The notes beneath the pieces were generated by a model, which worked only from the letters and a program-made list of their open reading frames with translations, was not told the origin of the DNA and made no database searches. Shown piece after piece: positions 43,974-52,849 of a DNA stretch of 64,000 nucleotides (within the stretch, counting starts at the first letter, position 1; every line of letters begins with the position of its first letter). A program made the position numbers and the translations under genes. Source of the DNA: JBMYZL01 sp049610385 (GTDB taxonomy: Bacteria > Bacteroidota > Bacteroidia > Flavobacteriales_D > Sanyastnellaceae); assembly GCA_049610385.1 (NCBI GenBank), contig JBMYZL010000007.1, positions 1 to 64,000 on the forward strand. The letters run 5' to 3'.

Positions 43974-45669
43974 GGCTCATCACCGACGCAAATGACCCGG
44001 GTACGTCTTGCTGCCGTTCAAAAAAGTCCTCCGCGATGATGCGACCTTGCGCCATGGCACGAATCACAAAGGAAGAATTCGATGGCAAACGTAATTTCGC
44101 CTGAGACTGTCTTGAGACCAACACCTCCTGCAAAAGGGTGCGTGCGCCAGCATCCCAAACTTGAACCGTGCATTTGTCCGGTTTGGTCTTGGGCAAGGCC
44201 TCCAAGTCAAGCATAACTGTCACCACACCCGCCCATCTTTCATTTGCGCGCTGACCAAACCAAGGATGACGTGATACATCCAACATATACAAATCGCGCG
44301 CACCATATCCCTCGGGACGTTCTGCTGTCATCACCAAACGATTCCCGGTCACATCCAGCGCGAAGGTAGACTCCTCCCGCGGGCTGTTGATGGGCAAACC
44401 CAAGTTGACAGGTATGCACCAACCACCATCTACCCACTCGGTTCGATACATGTCATAATCTCCGAATCCTGCATGTCCCCGACTCGCGAAATAAATCACC
44501 CGACCATCGCCGTGAGCATGCACGAATTTCTCGTCTTCCATTGTGTTGACCGGAGCGCCCAACGGTTGTGGAACGGACCAATTGGAGCCACGTCGCTGAC
44601 TGCGATAAATGTCCCCACGTCCCATCCCTTCCGGTCTTTCAGAAATGAAATACAACCATTCACCATCTGCAGAAATGGAAGCGCTGCCTTCGAAATAGCT
44701 GCTGTTGATTGGGCGAGACAGAGGCACGGCATCCGACCAGGTTTGATCCTCCATTTGGTTACTCACACAGATGTCCCCTGCAAGCTGATTGTTGTTGCGA
44801 TAGACCAGAACCGTACCGCCTTCATCTGCGGCGGGCCAACTCAAAACCGCATCAAATCCCATGGTGTTGATTTCGCCCTCCAACAGCTGCGCCCTCGACC
44901 AGCCGCCAGGTTCCGATGAGCGTTCTGAACGGTAGATATCCGAGTAGAATTGGTGATCTCCTTCTACATCAATCTCTGGATTCAAACCCGCATCGCGGCG
45001 GGAAGTGAAAATCAGGGAACTGCCATCTGGTGACCAGGCCGGCGCATACTCATCAAAACGCGAATTGATGGCACCCCCCATGTGATCAAAAGTCACATCA
45101 GCATCCGCCGCAACACCCTTTTCACGAGCATTCCATGCCCGACGACATTCTGCAATCCAATGGCTGGCTATCTCGAGATCAACATCCGATGGATTGCCAA
45201 AATCCAAAAAATTCTCAAGCACATCAATGGCCTCCTCATATCTGCCCAACCGGTGCAACACCTCACCGCGCAACTTCAACGCAGAATTGGCCATATCCAT
45301 GTCGTGGACTTTCAAGGAGTCCAAATAGGCAATTGCCAAATCCTCTCGACGCAAGGCCAAGTGACAACGGGCAATCCAAAGTTCGACTTTGGGCGATGCA
45401 GGAACCTCATCGAGAATCTCACGGAACAAAGTCAACGCACCACGCAAATTGCCGATGTTGAAATCGTGCTTGGCCTCGGCCATCTTGACCGCATGCCGAG
45501 GTGAAAATGACACCTCGAATTCTGGGGTTTCCTGAGCTTGGATCCCGGAGAAAGTCAACACCCCGAAAAACCCCATGCAAATGGACCAGAAATGAACATT
45601 CACACACACCTTGCATGTGTTCAATTCCTTGCAAAGGACCATCATGCCCTTGATGAAAAGTTGAAACAT
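43948..45669 (-). CDS. TPR plus PD40 (WD40-like) beta-propeller protein, exported
   Basis: The protein has 573 residues from the ATG at 45669. A hydrophobic signal (FWSICMGFFGVLTFSGIQAQ) precedes TPR-like helices (residues about 60-170: ALTLFREILDEVPASPKVEL). PD40 blades follow (YAPAWSPDGSSLIFTSRRD, ASISADGEWLYFISERPEG, KFVHAHGDGRVIYFASRG, FALDVTGNRLVMTAERPEG). The arrangement recalls the T9SS component PorE, but the C-terminal OmpA-like peptidoglycan-binding domain is missing. The start is uncertain: a perfect -7 box (45675-45682) ends five bases before this ATG, so internal ATGs at 45645/45642 are alternatives. The 3' end overlaps aroE by 26 bp. Confidence 0.82.
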   Translation of the reverse strand: MFQLFIKGMMVLCKELNTCKVCVNVHFWSICMGFFGVLTFSGIQAQETPEFEVSFSPRHAVKMAEAKHDFNIGNLRGALTLFREILDEVPASPKVELWIARCHLALRREDLAIAYLDSLKVHDMDMANSALKLRGEVLHRLGRYEEAIDVLENFLDFGNPSDVDLEIASHWIAECRRAWNAREKGVAADADVTFDHMGGAINSRFDEYAPAWSPDGSSLIFTSRRDAGLNPEIDVEGDHQFYSDIYRSERSSEPGGWSRAQLLEGEINTMGFDAVLSWPAADEGGTVLVYRNNNQLAGDICVSNQMEDQTWSDAVPLSRPINSSYFEGSASISADGEWLYFISERPEGMGRGDIYRSQRRGSNWSVPQPLGAPVNTMEDEKFVHAHGDGRVIYFASRGHAGFGDYDMYRTEWVDGGWCIPVNLGLPINSPREESTFALDVTGNRLVMTAERPEGYGARDLYMLDVSRHPWFGQRANERWAGVVTVMLDLEALPKTKPDKCTVQVWDAGARTLLQEVLVSRQSQAKLRLPSNSSFVIRAMAQGRIIAEDFFERQQDVPGSFASVMSLKCHGPAD

Positions 45670-45674
45670 GAAAA

Positions 45675-45682
45675 CAAAGTTA
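45675..45682 (-). promoter_or_regulatory. Candidate -7 promoter box for the PD40 gene
   Basis: The minus strand reads TAACTTTG, five bases before the ATG at 45669 and 29 before 45645. It either marks a leaderless start or argues for the shorter protein. Confidence 0.45.
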
Positions 45683-45712
45683 AGGGCGGCAATGGGTGTA
45701 TCTTGCAGCGAG

Positions 45713-46573
45713 ATGTCAACAGACCCCACCACAGACCATTCTCCACTCCCTCCCACTGAACAAAGTGGTGCCCACGGTGCGCTGGAATCCGCATCCGTGG
45801 CGGACCTGATTGGGTGGATGCACAAGACCGATGGCGATGTGCACCAAGCGGTCGGTGCTGCATTGCCTGCTTTGGAAAAGTTCATTGAGGCGCTGGTTCC
45901 GAGGATGGCGGCTGGTGGGAGGCTGTTTTACATTGGGGCGGGAACCAGTGGGCGATTGGGAATCGTGGACGCCAGCGAATGCCCCCCCACTTTCGGGGTT
46001 CATCCCGATCGGGTCGTCGGACTCATCGCTGGGGGGGATGGCGCCATCCGGGAGGCAGTTGAGGGGGCAGAAGATGATCCAGCAGGTGCATGGAGAACAC
46101 TTCAAACCCTGGGGATTCAAGATTCAGATTCACTTCTCGGAATCGCGGCATCAGGGCGGACACCCTACGTGATCGGGGGGCTGTCATCGGCAAGGCAACA
46201 TGGACTGCTCACCGGAGCGATTGTCTGCAACCCGGACAGTGCTGTTGCAGCCGCAGCCGAGCACCCTATTGAGGCCATCACTGGCCCCGAATTCGTCACC
46301 GGCTCCACCCGCCTGAAAGCCGGCACGGCCACGAAACTGTTGCTGAACATGATTTCCACCGTGACCATGATTCAATTGGGCCATGTCCAAGGAAACCGGA
46401 TGGTGGACATGAAACCTGCAAACGCCAAACTCATGGAACGCGGAAGCCGGATGATTGCAGAGGAACTCGGCGTGGGCCTCGAAAAGGCCGGTGAATTGCT
46501 CGAACAACATGCCAGTGTTCGCGAGGCGCTAAAACATGCCCGGTCCAAAAAGAAACGTGGAGATCATGCATGA
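45713..46573 (+). CDS. murQ: N-acetylmuramic acid 6-phosphate etherase
   Basis: This is a 286-residue SIS-domain protein. FYIGAGTSGRLGIVDASECPPTFG and the downstream GGDGAIREAVEGAEDD, GIAASGRTPYVIGGL, TGSTRLKAGTATKLLLNMIST, and GNRMVDMKPANAKL are diagnostic of MurQ, which cleaves the lactyl ether of MurNAc-6-phosphate during peptidoglycan recycling. I chose the ATG at 45713 (MSTDPTTD) because TATCTTG lies 14 nt upstream; ATGs at 45668/45692 are in frame too. The gene is divergent from the PD40 gene, with 43 bp between starts. Confidence 0.93.
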   Translation: MSTDPTTDHSPLPPTEQSGAHGALESASVADLIGWMHKTDGDVHQAVGAALPALEKFIEALVPRMAAGGRLFYIGAGTSGRLGIVDASECPPTFGVHPDRVVGLIAGGDGAIREAVEGAEDDPAGAWRTLQTLGIQDSDSLLGIAASGRTPYVIGGLSSARQHGLLTGAIVCNPDSAVAAAAEHPIEAITGPEFVTGSTRLKAGTATKLLLNMISTVTMIQLGHVQGNRMVDMKPANAKLMERGSRMIAEELGVGLEKAGELLEQHASVREALKHARSKKKRGDHA

Positions 46574-47141
46574 ACTCGAACCTTATTTTGCTTGGCGCAA
46601 CCATTACGTGGCCAGCGAAGACCCGAAGTCGCCATTTTTTGACCGACAATACAGTGAGTTCGAGTTCTCCACACAGGTTTACAATTATTACATCCACCCG
46701 CAATGGGATGGATTTGGATCCAACACTTTGCTCTGCAAAATCTTATTCGTCGATTATGAGGAACGGTTTGCGGTTTTGGAATTTATTGGAGAATGGAATG
46801 ACTGCCTGCACAACGACATCATGCTCCTGAAGCGTGAGGTGATCGACTCGCTTCAAGCGGAAGGCGTGACACGATTCGTCCTCATCGGCGAAAATGTGCT
46901 CAATTTCCACCACAGTGACGATTGCTATTATGAGGAGTGGTTTGAGGAAGTGATGGATGAGGATGGCTGGATTGCGCTGTTGAACTTCCGCGAGCATGTC
47001 CTAGCAGACATGAAAGCCATTGATTTGGACAGCTATTTCGTCATGGGTGGCGAACTGGACGAATTGAACTGGCGCACTTTCAGTCCCCATCAATTGTATC
47101 AAAGAATCGAGGACTGTGTCACACGTCGTCTGACGTTTTGA
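46566..47141 (+). CDS. Conserved Bacteroidota protein of unknown function
   Basis: This is a 191-residue acidic soluble protein: YVASEDPKSPFFDRQYSEFEF, YNYYIHPQWDGFGSNTLLCKIL, FAVLEFIGEWNDCLHNDIMLLK, and LIGENVLNFHHSDDCYYEEWFEE. The pattern is shared by an uncharacterised family I recognise from other Bacteroidota, with conserved aromatic and acidic residues, but no assigned function. The ATG at 46566 overlaps the murQ stop by 8 bp, so the two are co-expressed. Its 3' end overlaps the convergent MnmD-Nudix gene by 23 bp. Confidence 0.75.
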   Translation: MHELEPYFAWRNHYVASEDPKSPFFDRQYSEFEFSTQVYNYYIHPQWDGFGSNTLLCKILFVDYEERFAVLEFIGEWNDCLHNDIMLLKREVIDSLQAEGVTRFVLIGENVLNFHHSDDCYYEEWFEEVMDEDGWIALLNFREHVLADMKAIDLDSYFVMGGELDELNWRTFSPHQLYQRIEDCVTRRLTF

Positions 47142-48282
47142 TGGGTTCAATAGCGCAAATTTGGGCCAAGATGTGCCGATCAATCGGAAAGTGAAGATCT
47201 GCAGGATTTAGGTCTTGGATGCGACGCCATTTGAAGGCCAAACCTGATTCTTCTCCACCTGATCGTCCGAACCGATGTCCCCAACGCGTCTCGAGCTCTG
47301 GCGGGTCCAATTGCGCTGTAAAATAGAGGCTCAAGATTTGGTCTTCCGGGCGAAAAGCACTCCGCACAAAAAAATCAGTCGTGTAAAAGTGCGCAACATT
47401 TTTCAGCCCCACATCGGCCCCCAACTCCTCCCGAAATTCCCGTTTCAGCGCATCCAAAGGTCCTTCACCAAATTCCATCCCACCTCCTGGAAATTTGACC
47501 TTTTCACCAAATGCACCCAACTGCTCTCGCGCCAGCAACACCCGCTCTCGAGGCCTGTCCAACAGGATGCCATAAACGCGCACATTGAATCGTTCAATGG
47601 GCAAATTTCGGGCGCGCAACATTTCCCGCTTTCCTGGAGGGCCGGGCAAACGTTCAACGGCAAAACCAGCGGCTTCCATCGCTCGACGCACTTCACCTTT
47701 CGCACAATAAGTCACCAAAATGCCACCCACTTTCAGACATTGACGCACCTCCTTGAACGCCGATTCTGTCCACATTTCCGGTTGATCTTTCGGGGAAAAC
47801 GCGTCATAAAAAACCACATCGCAGTCTTTCCCTGGCTTCCTTTGCTTGAAAAATTGGGCACAACTCGATGTCACCACTTCGCCAGTGAATCTGCCATCAG
47901 GAGACGGAACCATTGCGCCATGAAACGCAGATGGGTGGAGTCCTTGAAATGCCTCCTCACTCATGCCACAGTATTGCGCATAATTGAGTTGGCTCAAGGT
48001 CTCAGGAGGTACACGATGCGGCTCAATGCCGATGTAATGCACAGAGCGAGATTTCCGTTGCGCCCAATCCCAGGTGAGGGCAGCATTCAAACCGGTTCCA
48101 AAGCCCACTTCAAGCACCCGAATCGGCGATGTATTCGGTGCCGCCATCTCGAGCCCATTGTCAATGAATACATGGCGGGATTCGGTGAGGGCTCCATGCA
48201 TGCTGTGATATGGGGCCCCATGATGTGGAGAAAGCAAGGTGGGACTGCCGTCCCCAGTCATGGCCATGTCCGTGTGTTTCAT
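47119..48282 (-). CDS. Fusion of an MnmD-like tRNA methyltransferase and a Nudix hydrolase
   Basis: This is a 387-residue protein with two domains. Residues 1-227 form an MnmD/MnmC-type methyltransferase: SRHVFIDNG, VLEVGFGTGLNAALTWDWA (SAM loop), and YDAFSPKDQPEMWTESAF (active-site D160). That family finishes the 5-methylaminomethyl-2-thiouridine at the tRNA wobble position. Residues about 230-387 form a Nudix domain with the box GGGMEFGEGPLDALKREFRE, then ELGAD (residues 267-290), all catalytic Glu present. In the usual MnmC the partner domain is a flavin oxidase, not Nudix, so this fusion is unusual. TAACTTG begins 15 nt before the ATG. Confidence 0.88.
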   Translation of the reverse strand: MKHTDMAMTGDGSPTLLSPHHGAPYHSMHGALTESRHVFIDNGLEMAAPNTSPIRVLEVGFGTGLNAALTWDWAQRKSRSVHYIGIEPHRVPPETLSQLNYAQYCGMSEEAFQGLHPSAFHGAMVPSPDGRFTGEVVTSSCAQFFKQRKPGKDCDVVFYDAFSPKDQPEMWTESAFKEVRQCLKVGGILVTYCAKGEVRRAMEAAGFAVERLPGPPGKREMLRARNLPIERFNVRVYGILLDRPRERVLLAREQLGAFGEKVKFPGGGMEFGEGPLDALKREFREELGADVGLKNVAHFYTTDFFVRSAFRPEDQILSLYFTAQLDPPELETRWGHRFGRSGGEESGLAFKWRRIQDLNPADLHFPIDRHILAQICAIEPIKTSDDV

Positions 48283-48290
48283 TGAGGATG

Positions 48291-48297
48291 CAAGTTA
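48291..48297 (-). promoter_or_regulatory. Candidate short -7 box for the MnmD-Nudix gene
   Basis: The minus strand reads TAACTTG, with 15 nt from TA to the ATG at 48282. The context closely matches that before glmM. Confidence 0.4.
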
Positions 48298-48311
48298 CTT
48301 GTGAACCCGTT

Positions 48312-49124
48312 TCAACGCACGGCGTCAGGTAACGACACCAACCCCTCAATGGCCCCCAATCCAAACAAGGCAAAATCCAAACGGGCAGGATCCACAGGGT
48401 CAATTTCTCTGCAAGCCGCGGTCAACAACTCCACGGATTTCCAATCATTTTGTCGACGTGAAAACAACTTCAACGCCCGTCCCACATGTGCTGTGTGCAC
48501 ATCCAATGGGATGCACAAACCCGAGAGCGGGATGTCCTTCCACAGGCCAAAATCCACTCCTGCAGCGGCTGGACGTACCATCCAACGCAGGAACATGTTC
48601 AATCGCTTGGCCGCTGAACCCTTGCGCGGATCTGCCACATGTTTTGTGGTTCGATCTGGGGCTTCATCTCGGAAAAAGGCATCGCGAAAAGCGGCCAACA
48701 TGTGAGCTGCATCACCTGGCCCTTGGTCCAAAAATGCGTACTCAAGCGAACCAAATCGGTTCAACAATGACCTCAAACATCGGGCTGTACGGGCTGCATC
48801 CTCGGCCTGAAACGTTCGATGTACAAAACCTTTGAGTGTCCTTTCCATTTCGCAATCCGAAGCTTCCAGAATGAATTGCGAAGGCGCACCGGCCATTCTG
48901 TGAAACAACAATTCCTCGCAACTCGCCCGAATGCTCTTGCGATTGCCCCAGGCCAAAGTCGCAGAGAACCAAGCCGCGATTTCCACATCCAGTGGGTGAT
49001 CAAATTCATGGGGAATGGAAATCGGGTCATCGGCAAGGAAATCTGGGGTCTCATATTGTGTCGCTTTTTCACGGAGGAAATCAGCCAAATCTGAGGCCAC
49101 GACCTTTTCTTTTTCATTGTGCAT
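48312..49124 (-). CDS. DUF2400 / TIGR02757 family protein
   Basis: This is a 270-residue protein. DDPISIPHEFDHPLDVEIAAWF, SATLAWGNRKSIRASCEELL, RWMVRPAAAGVDFGLWKDIP and GLCIPLDVHTAHVGRALKLF are characteristic of DUF2400 (TIGR02757), a family with weak resemblance to DNA glycosylase-like helix-hairpin-helix proteins; no activity is proven. I chose the ATG at 49124 because the upstream ATG (49172) would overlap the divergent BatA gene. Only 33 bp separate the two starts. Confidence 0.88.
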   Translation of the reverse strand: MHNEKEKVVASDLADFLREKATQYETPDFLADDPISIPHEFDHPLDVEIAAWFSATLAWGNRKSIRASCEELLFHRMAGAPSQFILEASDCEMERTLKGFVHRTFQAEDAARTARCLRSLLNRFGSLEYAFLDQGPGDAAHMLAAFRDAFFRDEAPDRTTKHVADPRKGSAAKRLNMFLRWMVRPAAAGVDFGLWKDIPLSGLCIPLDVHTAHVGRALKLFSRRQNDWKSVELLTAACREIDPVDPARLDFALFGLGAIEGLVSLPDAVR

Positions 49125-49142
49125 CCCCGCCAAAAATCGCGC

Positions 49143-49150
49143 TAAATTTG
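49143..49150 (+). promoter_or_regulatory. Candidate -7 promoter box for the BatA-type gene
   Basis: TAAATTTG (TAnnTTTG) begins 15 nt before the ATG at 49158. Confidence 0.45.
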
Positions 49151-49157
49151 CAACTGC

Positions 49158-51224
49158 ATGGCATTCGCGCATCCGGAAATACTTTGGGGACTATGGGGTT
49201 TGGCGATTCCCGTGATCATTCACCTCCTGAACTTTCGCCGTTTCCGACGCGTTGCATTTTCTCAAGTTGCGTTTTTGCAGGCCTTGCAACGGGAAAGCCG
49301 CTCTCGACAGGCGATACGACATTGGCTGGTCTTGGCCATGAGATTGCTGGCCGTGGCCGGCTTGGTATTGGCCTTTGCCCAACCTTTCATTCCCGCCGAT
49401 GATGCCAAATCCGGTGAAGGAAATGGCAGCGTGGTGAACTTGTACATTGACAACAGCGCGTCCATGGACGCCATCGGAGAAGAAGGCCCCCTGCTCCAAG
49501 TGTCCATCGAAAAAGCGATTCGGGTGGTCGAGAGTTACAAAGAGACAGATCGATTTTTCGTTCAAACCAATGCCTTTACCCCCCGAGATTCCCGGCTCCT
49601 CACACGTGAAGAAGCACTCAATCGCCTGACTGAAATCAAACCCAGCACCACTTCCCGACACATCACAGAGGTGATGCAACGATCTGAAGGCCATCTTCTG
49701 CAAGTGCAAGGGCGAAACAGAAAAGCATATCTGTTTTCGGATTTGCAGCAGTCCACTCATGATTTATCTCAGGAGAAATTCCAACCTGACACCTCCATCC
49801 ACCATCACTTTGTCCCCTCTTTCGCGGAAGAAGCGATCAATGTTTGGGTGGACTCAGTTTGGTTTGACACCCCAACAAGGTTGGCCCGGCAAAAAGCACA
49901 ATTGCATGTTCGGATTGGCCACAATTCACCGGCTGGTGTCTCTGATCTGCCCTTGGAATTGCGAATTGATGGGGCTCGCGCGGCCATTGGAACTTACAAT
50001 TTGGTTCCGGGGATGCCCACGGACACCGTGCTCCGGTTTACCCATGGACCTGGCGGAAAAAAACAAGCTCAGGTGTCCATCGATGATGCACCCATCCAAT
50101 TCGACGATGATTTTTATTTCGGATTCGAAGTCACCTCATCGATCCAAGTCGTCCATTTCACAGAGCAACCGAACGGTGTGGTGGCCCAATCCATCCGCCA
50201 AGTGTTCGAAACCTCTCCGGCCACGAACACTTTAAAAGCCTCGGCAATCTTCTCGCTCGATTTGTTGAAGCCATCTGATTTTGTTCTTGTCAGTGATTGG
50301 CCAGCCCCTTCTACAGGCATGGCGGAAGCCTTGCGTGGATTTGTTTCCAATGGTGGAAGTTGTCTTTGGATTCCGGACAGCTCTGCAGTGGAGAGTTTGG
50401 AAACGCAAATGCGCTCAACCCTTGGGTTTGGCTCGGATGGAAAATGGCTTGAAACGCCAGAAGGTCGTGTGGGAGAGATTGCCACAGAACACCCCATTTT
50501 TGCTGGGGTCTTCCGCAAAATCCCCCGGGCTTTGGATTTGCCCAAGTTGAATCGAGTGCTGTCCCGAACACCAATGATACGAGAAGAAATTCTCGTCAAA
50601 TCAGAACAAGGGTCCCCTTTTTTGAGTCGGGTTGCGGTTGAAAAAGGTTCGGCTTATATGTTGGGTTCAACAATCCACGAAGAACACAGCAATTTCATTC
50701 GGCACGCTTTGTTTGTCCCATTGATGTTGAGAATGGCAGAACGCGCCCGGCACACCCCTGTCCTTTCTTGTACATTGGGTGATGGCCGATCCTTGACCAT
50801 CCCTGGGGATTTGGGGCCCACTCAATCCTTGACCCTGCAATCGGCGGGAAATGACGATCAAGTTTGGCAACCCGAAGTTCGCAAACAAATGACTTCAAAT
50901 GGATTGACAATGCCCACTGGATTGGAATCACCTGGCAACTACAGCATTCTCCAAGGAGATTCCTTGTTGCATTGGATCGGAGTCAATTCCAACCGCATGG
51001 AAAGCTTGTCGAAAGTCTATGATGTGCCCACATGGCAAACCATGTGTGATCAAGCAGGTTGGTCGCTAACCTCCATTCTGGAGGCAGACACGGAGGCCAT
51101 GGCTTCTGTAACAAAGCAACTGAAGGAAGGCACGCCACTTTGGAAAATTGCATTGCTCGCCGCTTTGTTGGCGCTGTTCATCGAAACGATTTTGCTTCGC
51201 TTATGGTATCAAAAGTCTTTTTGA
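49158..51224 (+). CDS. BatA-type membrane protein with von Willebrand A-like domain
   Basis: This is a 688-residue protein. The N-terminus (HPEILWGLWGLAIPVIIHLLNFRRFRRVAFS) is the BatA signature, with TM helices near residues 8-22 and 60-78. A vWA-like domain follows with the MIDAS-type DNSASM (about residue 97). A middle region and a glutamine-amidotransferase-like segment (LRGFVSNGGSCLWIPDSS) come next, and a C-terminal TM helix (IALLAALLALFIETILL) ends the protein. Related proteins stand near aerotolerance (Bat) clusters in the phylum, but no batBCD is here. It overlaps the dihydroorotase-like gene by 22 bp. Confidence 0.88.
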   Translation: MAFAHPEILWGLWGLAIPVIIHLLNFRRFRRVAFSQVAFLQALQRESRSRQAIRHWLVLAMRLLAVAGLVLAFAQPFIPADDAKSGEGNGSVVNLYIDNSASMDAIGEEGPLLQVSIEKAIRVVESYKETDRFFVQTNAFTPRDSRLLTREEALNRLTEIKPSTTSRHITEVMQRSEGHLLQVQGRNRKAYLFSDLQQSTHDLSQEKFQPDTSIHHHFVPSFAEEAINVWVDSVWFDTPTRLARQKAQLHVRIGHNSPAGVSDLPLELRIDGARAAIGTYNLVPGMPTDTVLRFTHGPGGKKQAQVSIDDAPIQFDDDFYFGFEVTSSIQVVHFTEQPNGVVAQSIRQVFETSPATNTLKASAIFSLDLLKPSDFVLVSDWPAPSTGMAEALRGFVSNGGSCLWIPDSSAVESLETQMRSTLGFGSDGKWLETPEGRVGEIATEHPIFAGVFRKIPRALDLPKLNRVLSRTPMIREEILVKSEQGSPFLSRVAVEKGSAYMLGSTIHEEHSNFIRHALFVPLMLRMAERARHTPVLSCTLGDGRSLTIPGDLGPTQSLTLQSAGNDDQVWQPEVRKQMTSNGLTMPTGLESPGNYSILQGDSLLHWIGVNSNRMESLSKVYDVPTWQTMCDQAGWSLTSILEADTEAMASVTKQLKEGTPLWKIALLAALLALFIETILLRLWYQKSF

Positions 51225-52522
51225 AGGAAGTTCAGGTCATCGACCCAACTTCTCCATTGCATCAGAAAACCTGTAGTTTGGTTTTCTCATCTGGGCAACT
51301 GCGTTCTGCCGAGGATGGCGAAACGCCTGCGGATGATATGGTTGTTTGGGACGGACGCTCAGGCGCTCGGTGCGTGTCTCTCGGTTGGTGGGATGGCCAA
51401 GTGGATTTTGGATGCCCAGGATCAGAGGAGCGAGAAGGCATCGCTTCTGGATTGAAAGCAGCCGCAGCAGGAGGATTCACCGATGTTACACATGTGCCGA
51501 CAACCTCCCCTGTGATGGACAGCCAGGCGGACATCATTTTCCTCAAACAACAAGCCCACACGACTGCCATCCCAACACGCATACATCCGTTGGGTAGCCT
51601 CTCAAGAGGTCTTGAAGGTCAATCTTTGAGCGACATGCAAGAATTGCGGTCCGCCGGCGCAGTTGGATTCTCTGAAGGAGGAAGTGTGGATTCGCCAGAA
51701 CTGCTTCGACGAGCTTTGGAATATTTGAGGCCAAATGGGACTGCCGTTTTGGCCCAACCCATGGAGCGCAAATTGCACCGCGATGCCCTGATGAATGAGG
51801 GCATAACCAGCACAGTCATGGGCCTGCAAGGAACACCTCCGGAAGCGGAATCCATGCGACTTCGAAGAGATTTGGACATCCTTCGATACACGGGAGGGCA
51901 CCTTCACCTGCCGATCATCACCACCCAAATGGCTTGTGATGAAGTCAGTCGTGCCAAATCCGAGGGCCTGAATGTAACCTGTGGAACCACGGCCTTTCAT
52001 TTGTTGCACACAGATGCAGATTTGGCAGGGTTTGACGGTGGTCTCAAGGTCATGCCACCCTTTCGATCTGAATCAGACCGGGTAGCCTTGTGCAAAGCCG
52101 TTTGGGATGGCACCATTGATTGCATCGTTTCGGACCATTGCCCTTGGAACCTCGAAAGACATGATGTAGAATTTATGCTGGTTCCGTTTGGCATTGCGGG
52201 AATTGAGTGGACCTATCCTTTGCTGAATCGCGCATTGCAACTCGCAAAACCGGAAGCATCCATCCAAGAAGTGACCACACGGGTCATCGAATTGTTGGCA
52301 ATGAGTCCACGTCGGATATTTCAGGGATTGATTGCAAATGAAGGGGGCCTGATGACCTCGGAATCCATCTCATTGACCTTTTTTGATCCCATGGCAGATT
52401 GGTCCCCTTTGGGAGAAAGCCGGGCGGCTAACGTCCCCAAAAACGCTGAATCCGAGCGAGGACTTCAACTGGGAATCATCACCGACAAAGGCGCCCTTAC
52501 GCTTCGCCCTGAGGCCCACTAA
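51203..52522 (+). CDS. Dihydroorotase-like amidohydrolase lacking the HxH metal motif
   Basis: This is a 439-residue amidohydrolase-fold protein. GLKAAAAGGFTDVTHVPTTSPV and the later VSDHCPW (D311 kept) match dihydroorotases. But where true enzymes have D-x-H-x-H-x-R-x-P-G, this protein has Q66-V67-D68 before FGCPG, so the two metal-binding histidines and the substrate Arg are absent. Related non-catalytic homologues occur in other bacteria and may act structurally with aspartate carbamoyltransferase. The gene starts inside the end of the BatA gene. A true PyrC may lie elsewhere. Confidence 0.82.
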   Translation: MVSKVFLKEVQVIDPTSPLHQKTCSLVFSSGQLRSAEDGETPADDMVVWDGRSGARCVSLGWWDGQVDFGCPGSEEREGIASGLKAAAAGGFTDVTHVPTTSPVMDSQADIIFLKQQAHTTAIPTRIHPLGSLSRGLEGQSLSDMQELRSAGAVGFSEGGSVDSPELLRRALEYLRPNGTAVLAQPMERKLHRDALMNEGITSTVMGLQGTPPEAESMRLRRDLDILRYTGGHLHLPIITTQMACDEVSRAKSEGLNVTCGTTAFHLLHTDADLAGFDGGLKVMPPFRSESDRVALCKAVWDGTIDCIVSDHCPWNLERHDVEFMLVPFGIAGIEWTYPLLNRALQLAKPEASIQEVTTRVIELLAMSPRRIFQGLIANEGGLMTSESISLTFFDPMADWSPLGESRAANVPKNAESERGLQLGIITDKGALTLRPEAH

Positions 52523-52829
52523 AAGTGAGAGGCAATCCAGGGTTGTTGTTTCCACCACCGCCCAATTCACCGATGGGTCCATTCTGACGCTCAAACCGTT
52601 TGATGTTCTCGGCCAAAGCACCCAACAACCGTTTGGCATGATGTGGAGCGAGGATCACCCGACTCCGAACTTTGGCTTGTTGCATACCCGGCATCATTTG
52701 AGCGAAATCCACCACGAATTCCACTGGACTGTGGTTGATCACCGCCAAATTTGCGTAGACCCCTTGGGACATCTCTTCCGGGAGATCAATGTTGATTTTT
52801 CCTTTCTTCTCGTTGTTGTTCTCAGCCAT
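52497..52829 (-). CDS. DUF3467 domain-containing protein
   Basis: This is a 110-residue protein. INIDLPEEMSQGVYANLAVINHSPVEFVVDFAQMMPG and VRSRVILAPHHAKRLLGALAENIKRFE form the DUF3467 domain, a small conserved protein of unknown function in Bacteroidota; a Gly/Asn-rich tail follows. I chose the ATG at 52829; the upstream TTG overlaps the HAD gene stop. Its 3' end overlaps the convergent dihydroorotase-like gene by 26 bp. Confidence 0.88.
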   Translation of the reverse strand: MAENNNEKKGKINIDLPEEMSQGVYANLAVINHSPVEFVVDFAQMMPGMQQAKVRSRVILAPHHAKRLLGALAENIKRFERQNGPIGELGGGGNNNPGLPLTFSGPQGEA

Positions 52830-52849
52830 ATCGGTTGTTTTCGTTGTTT

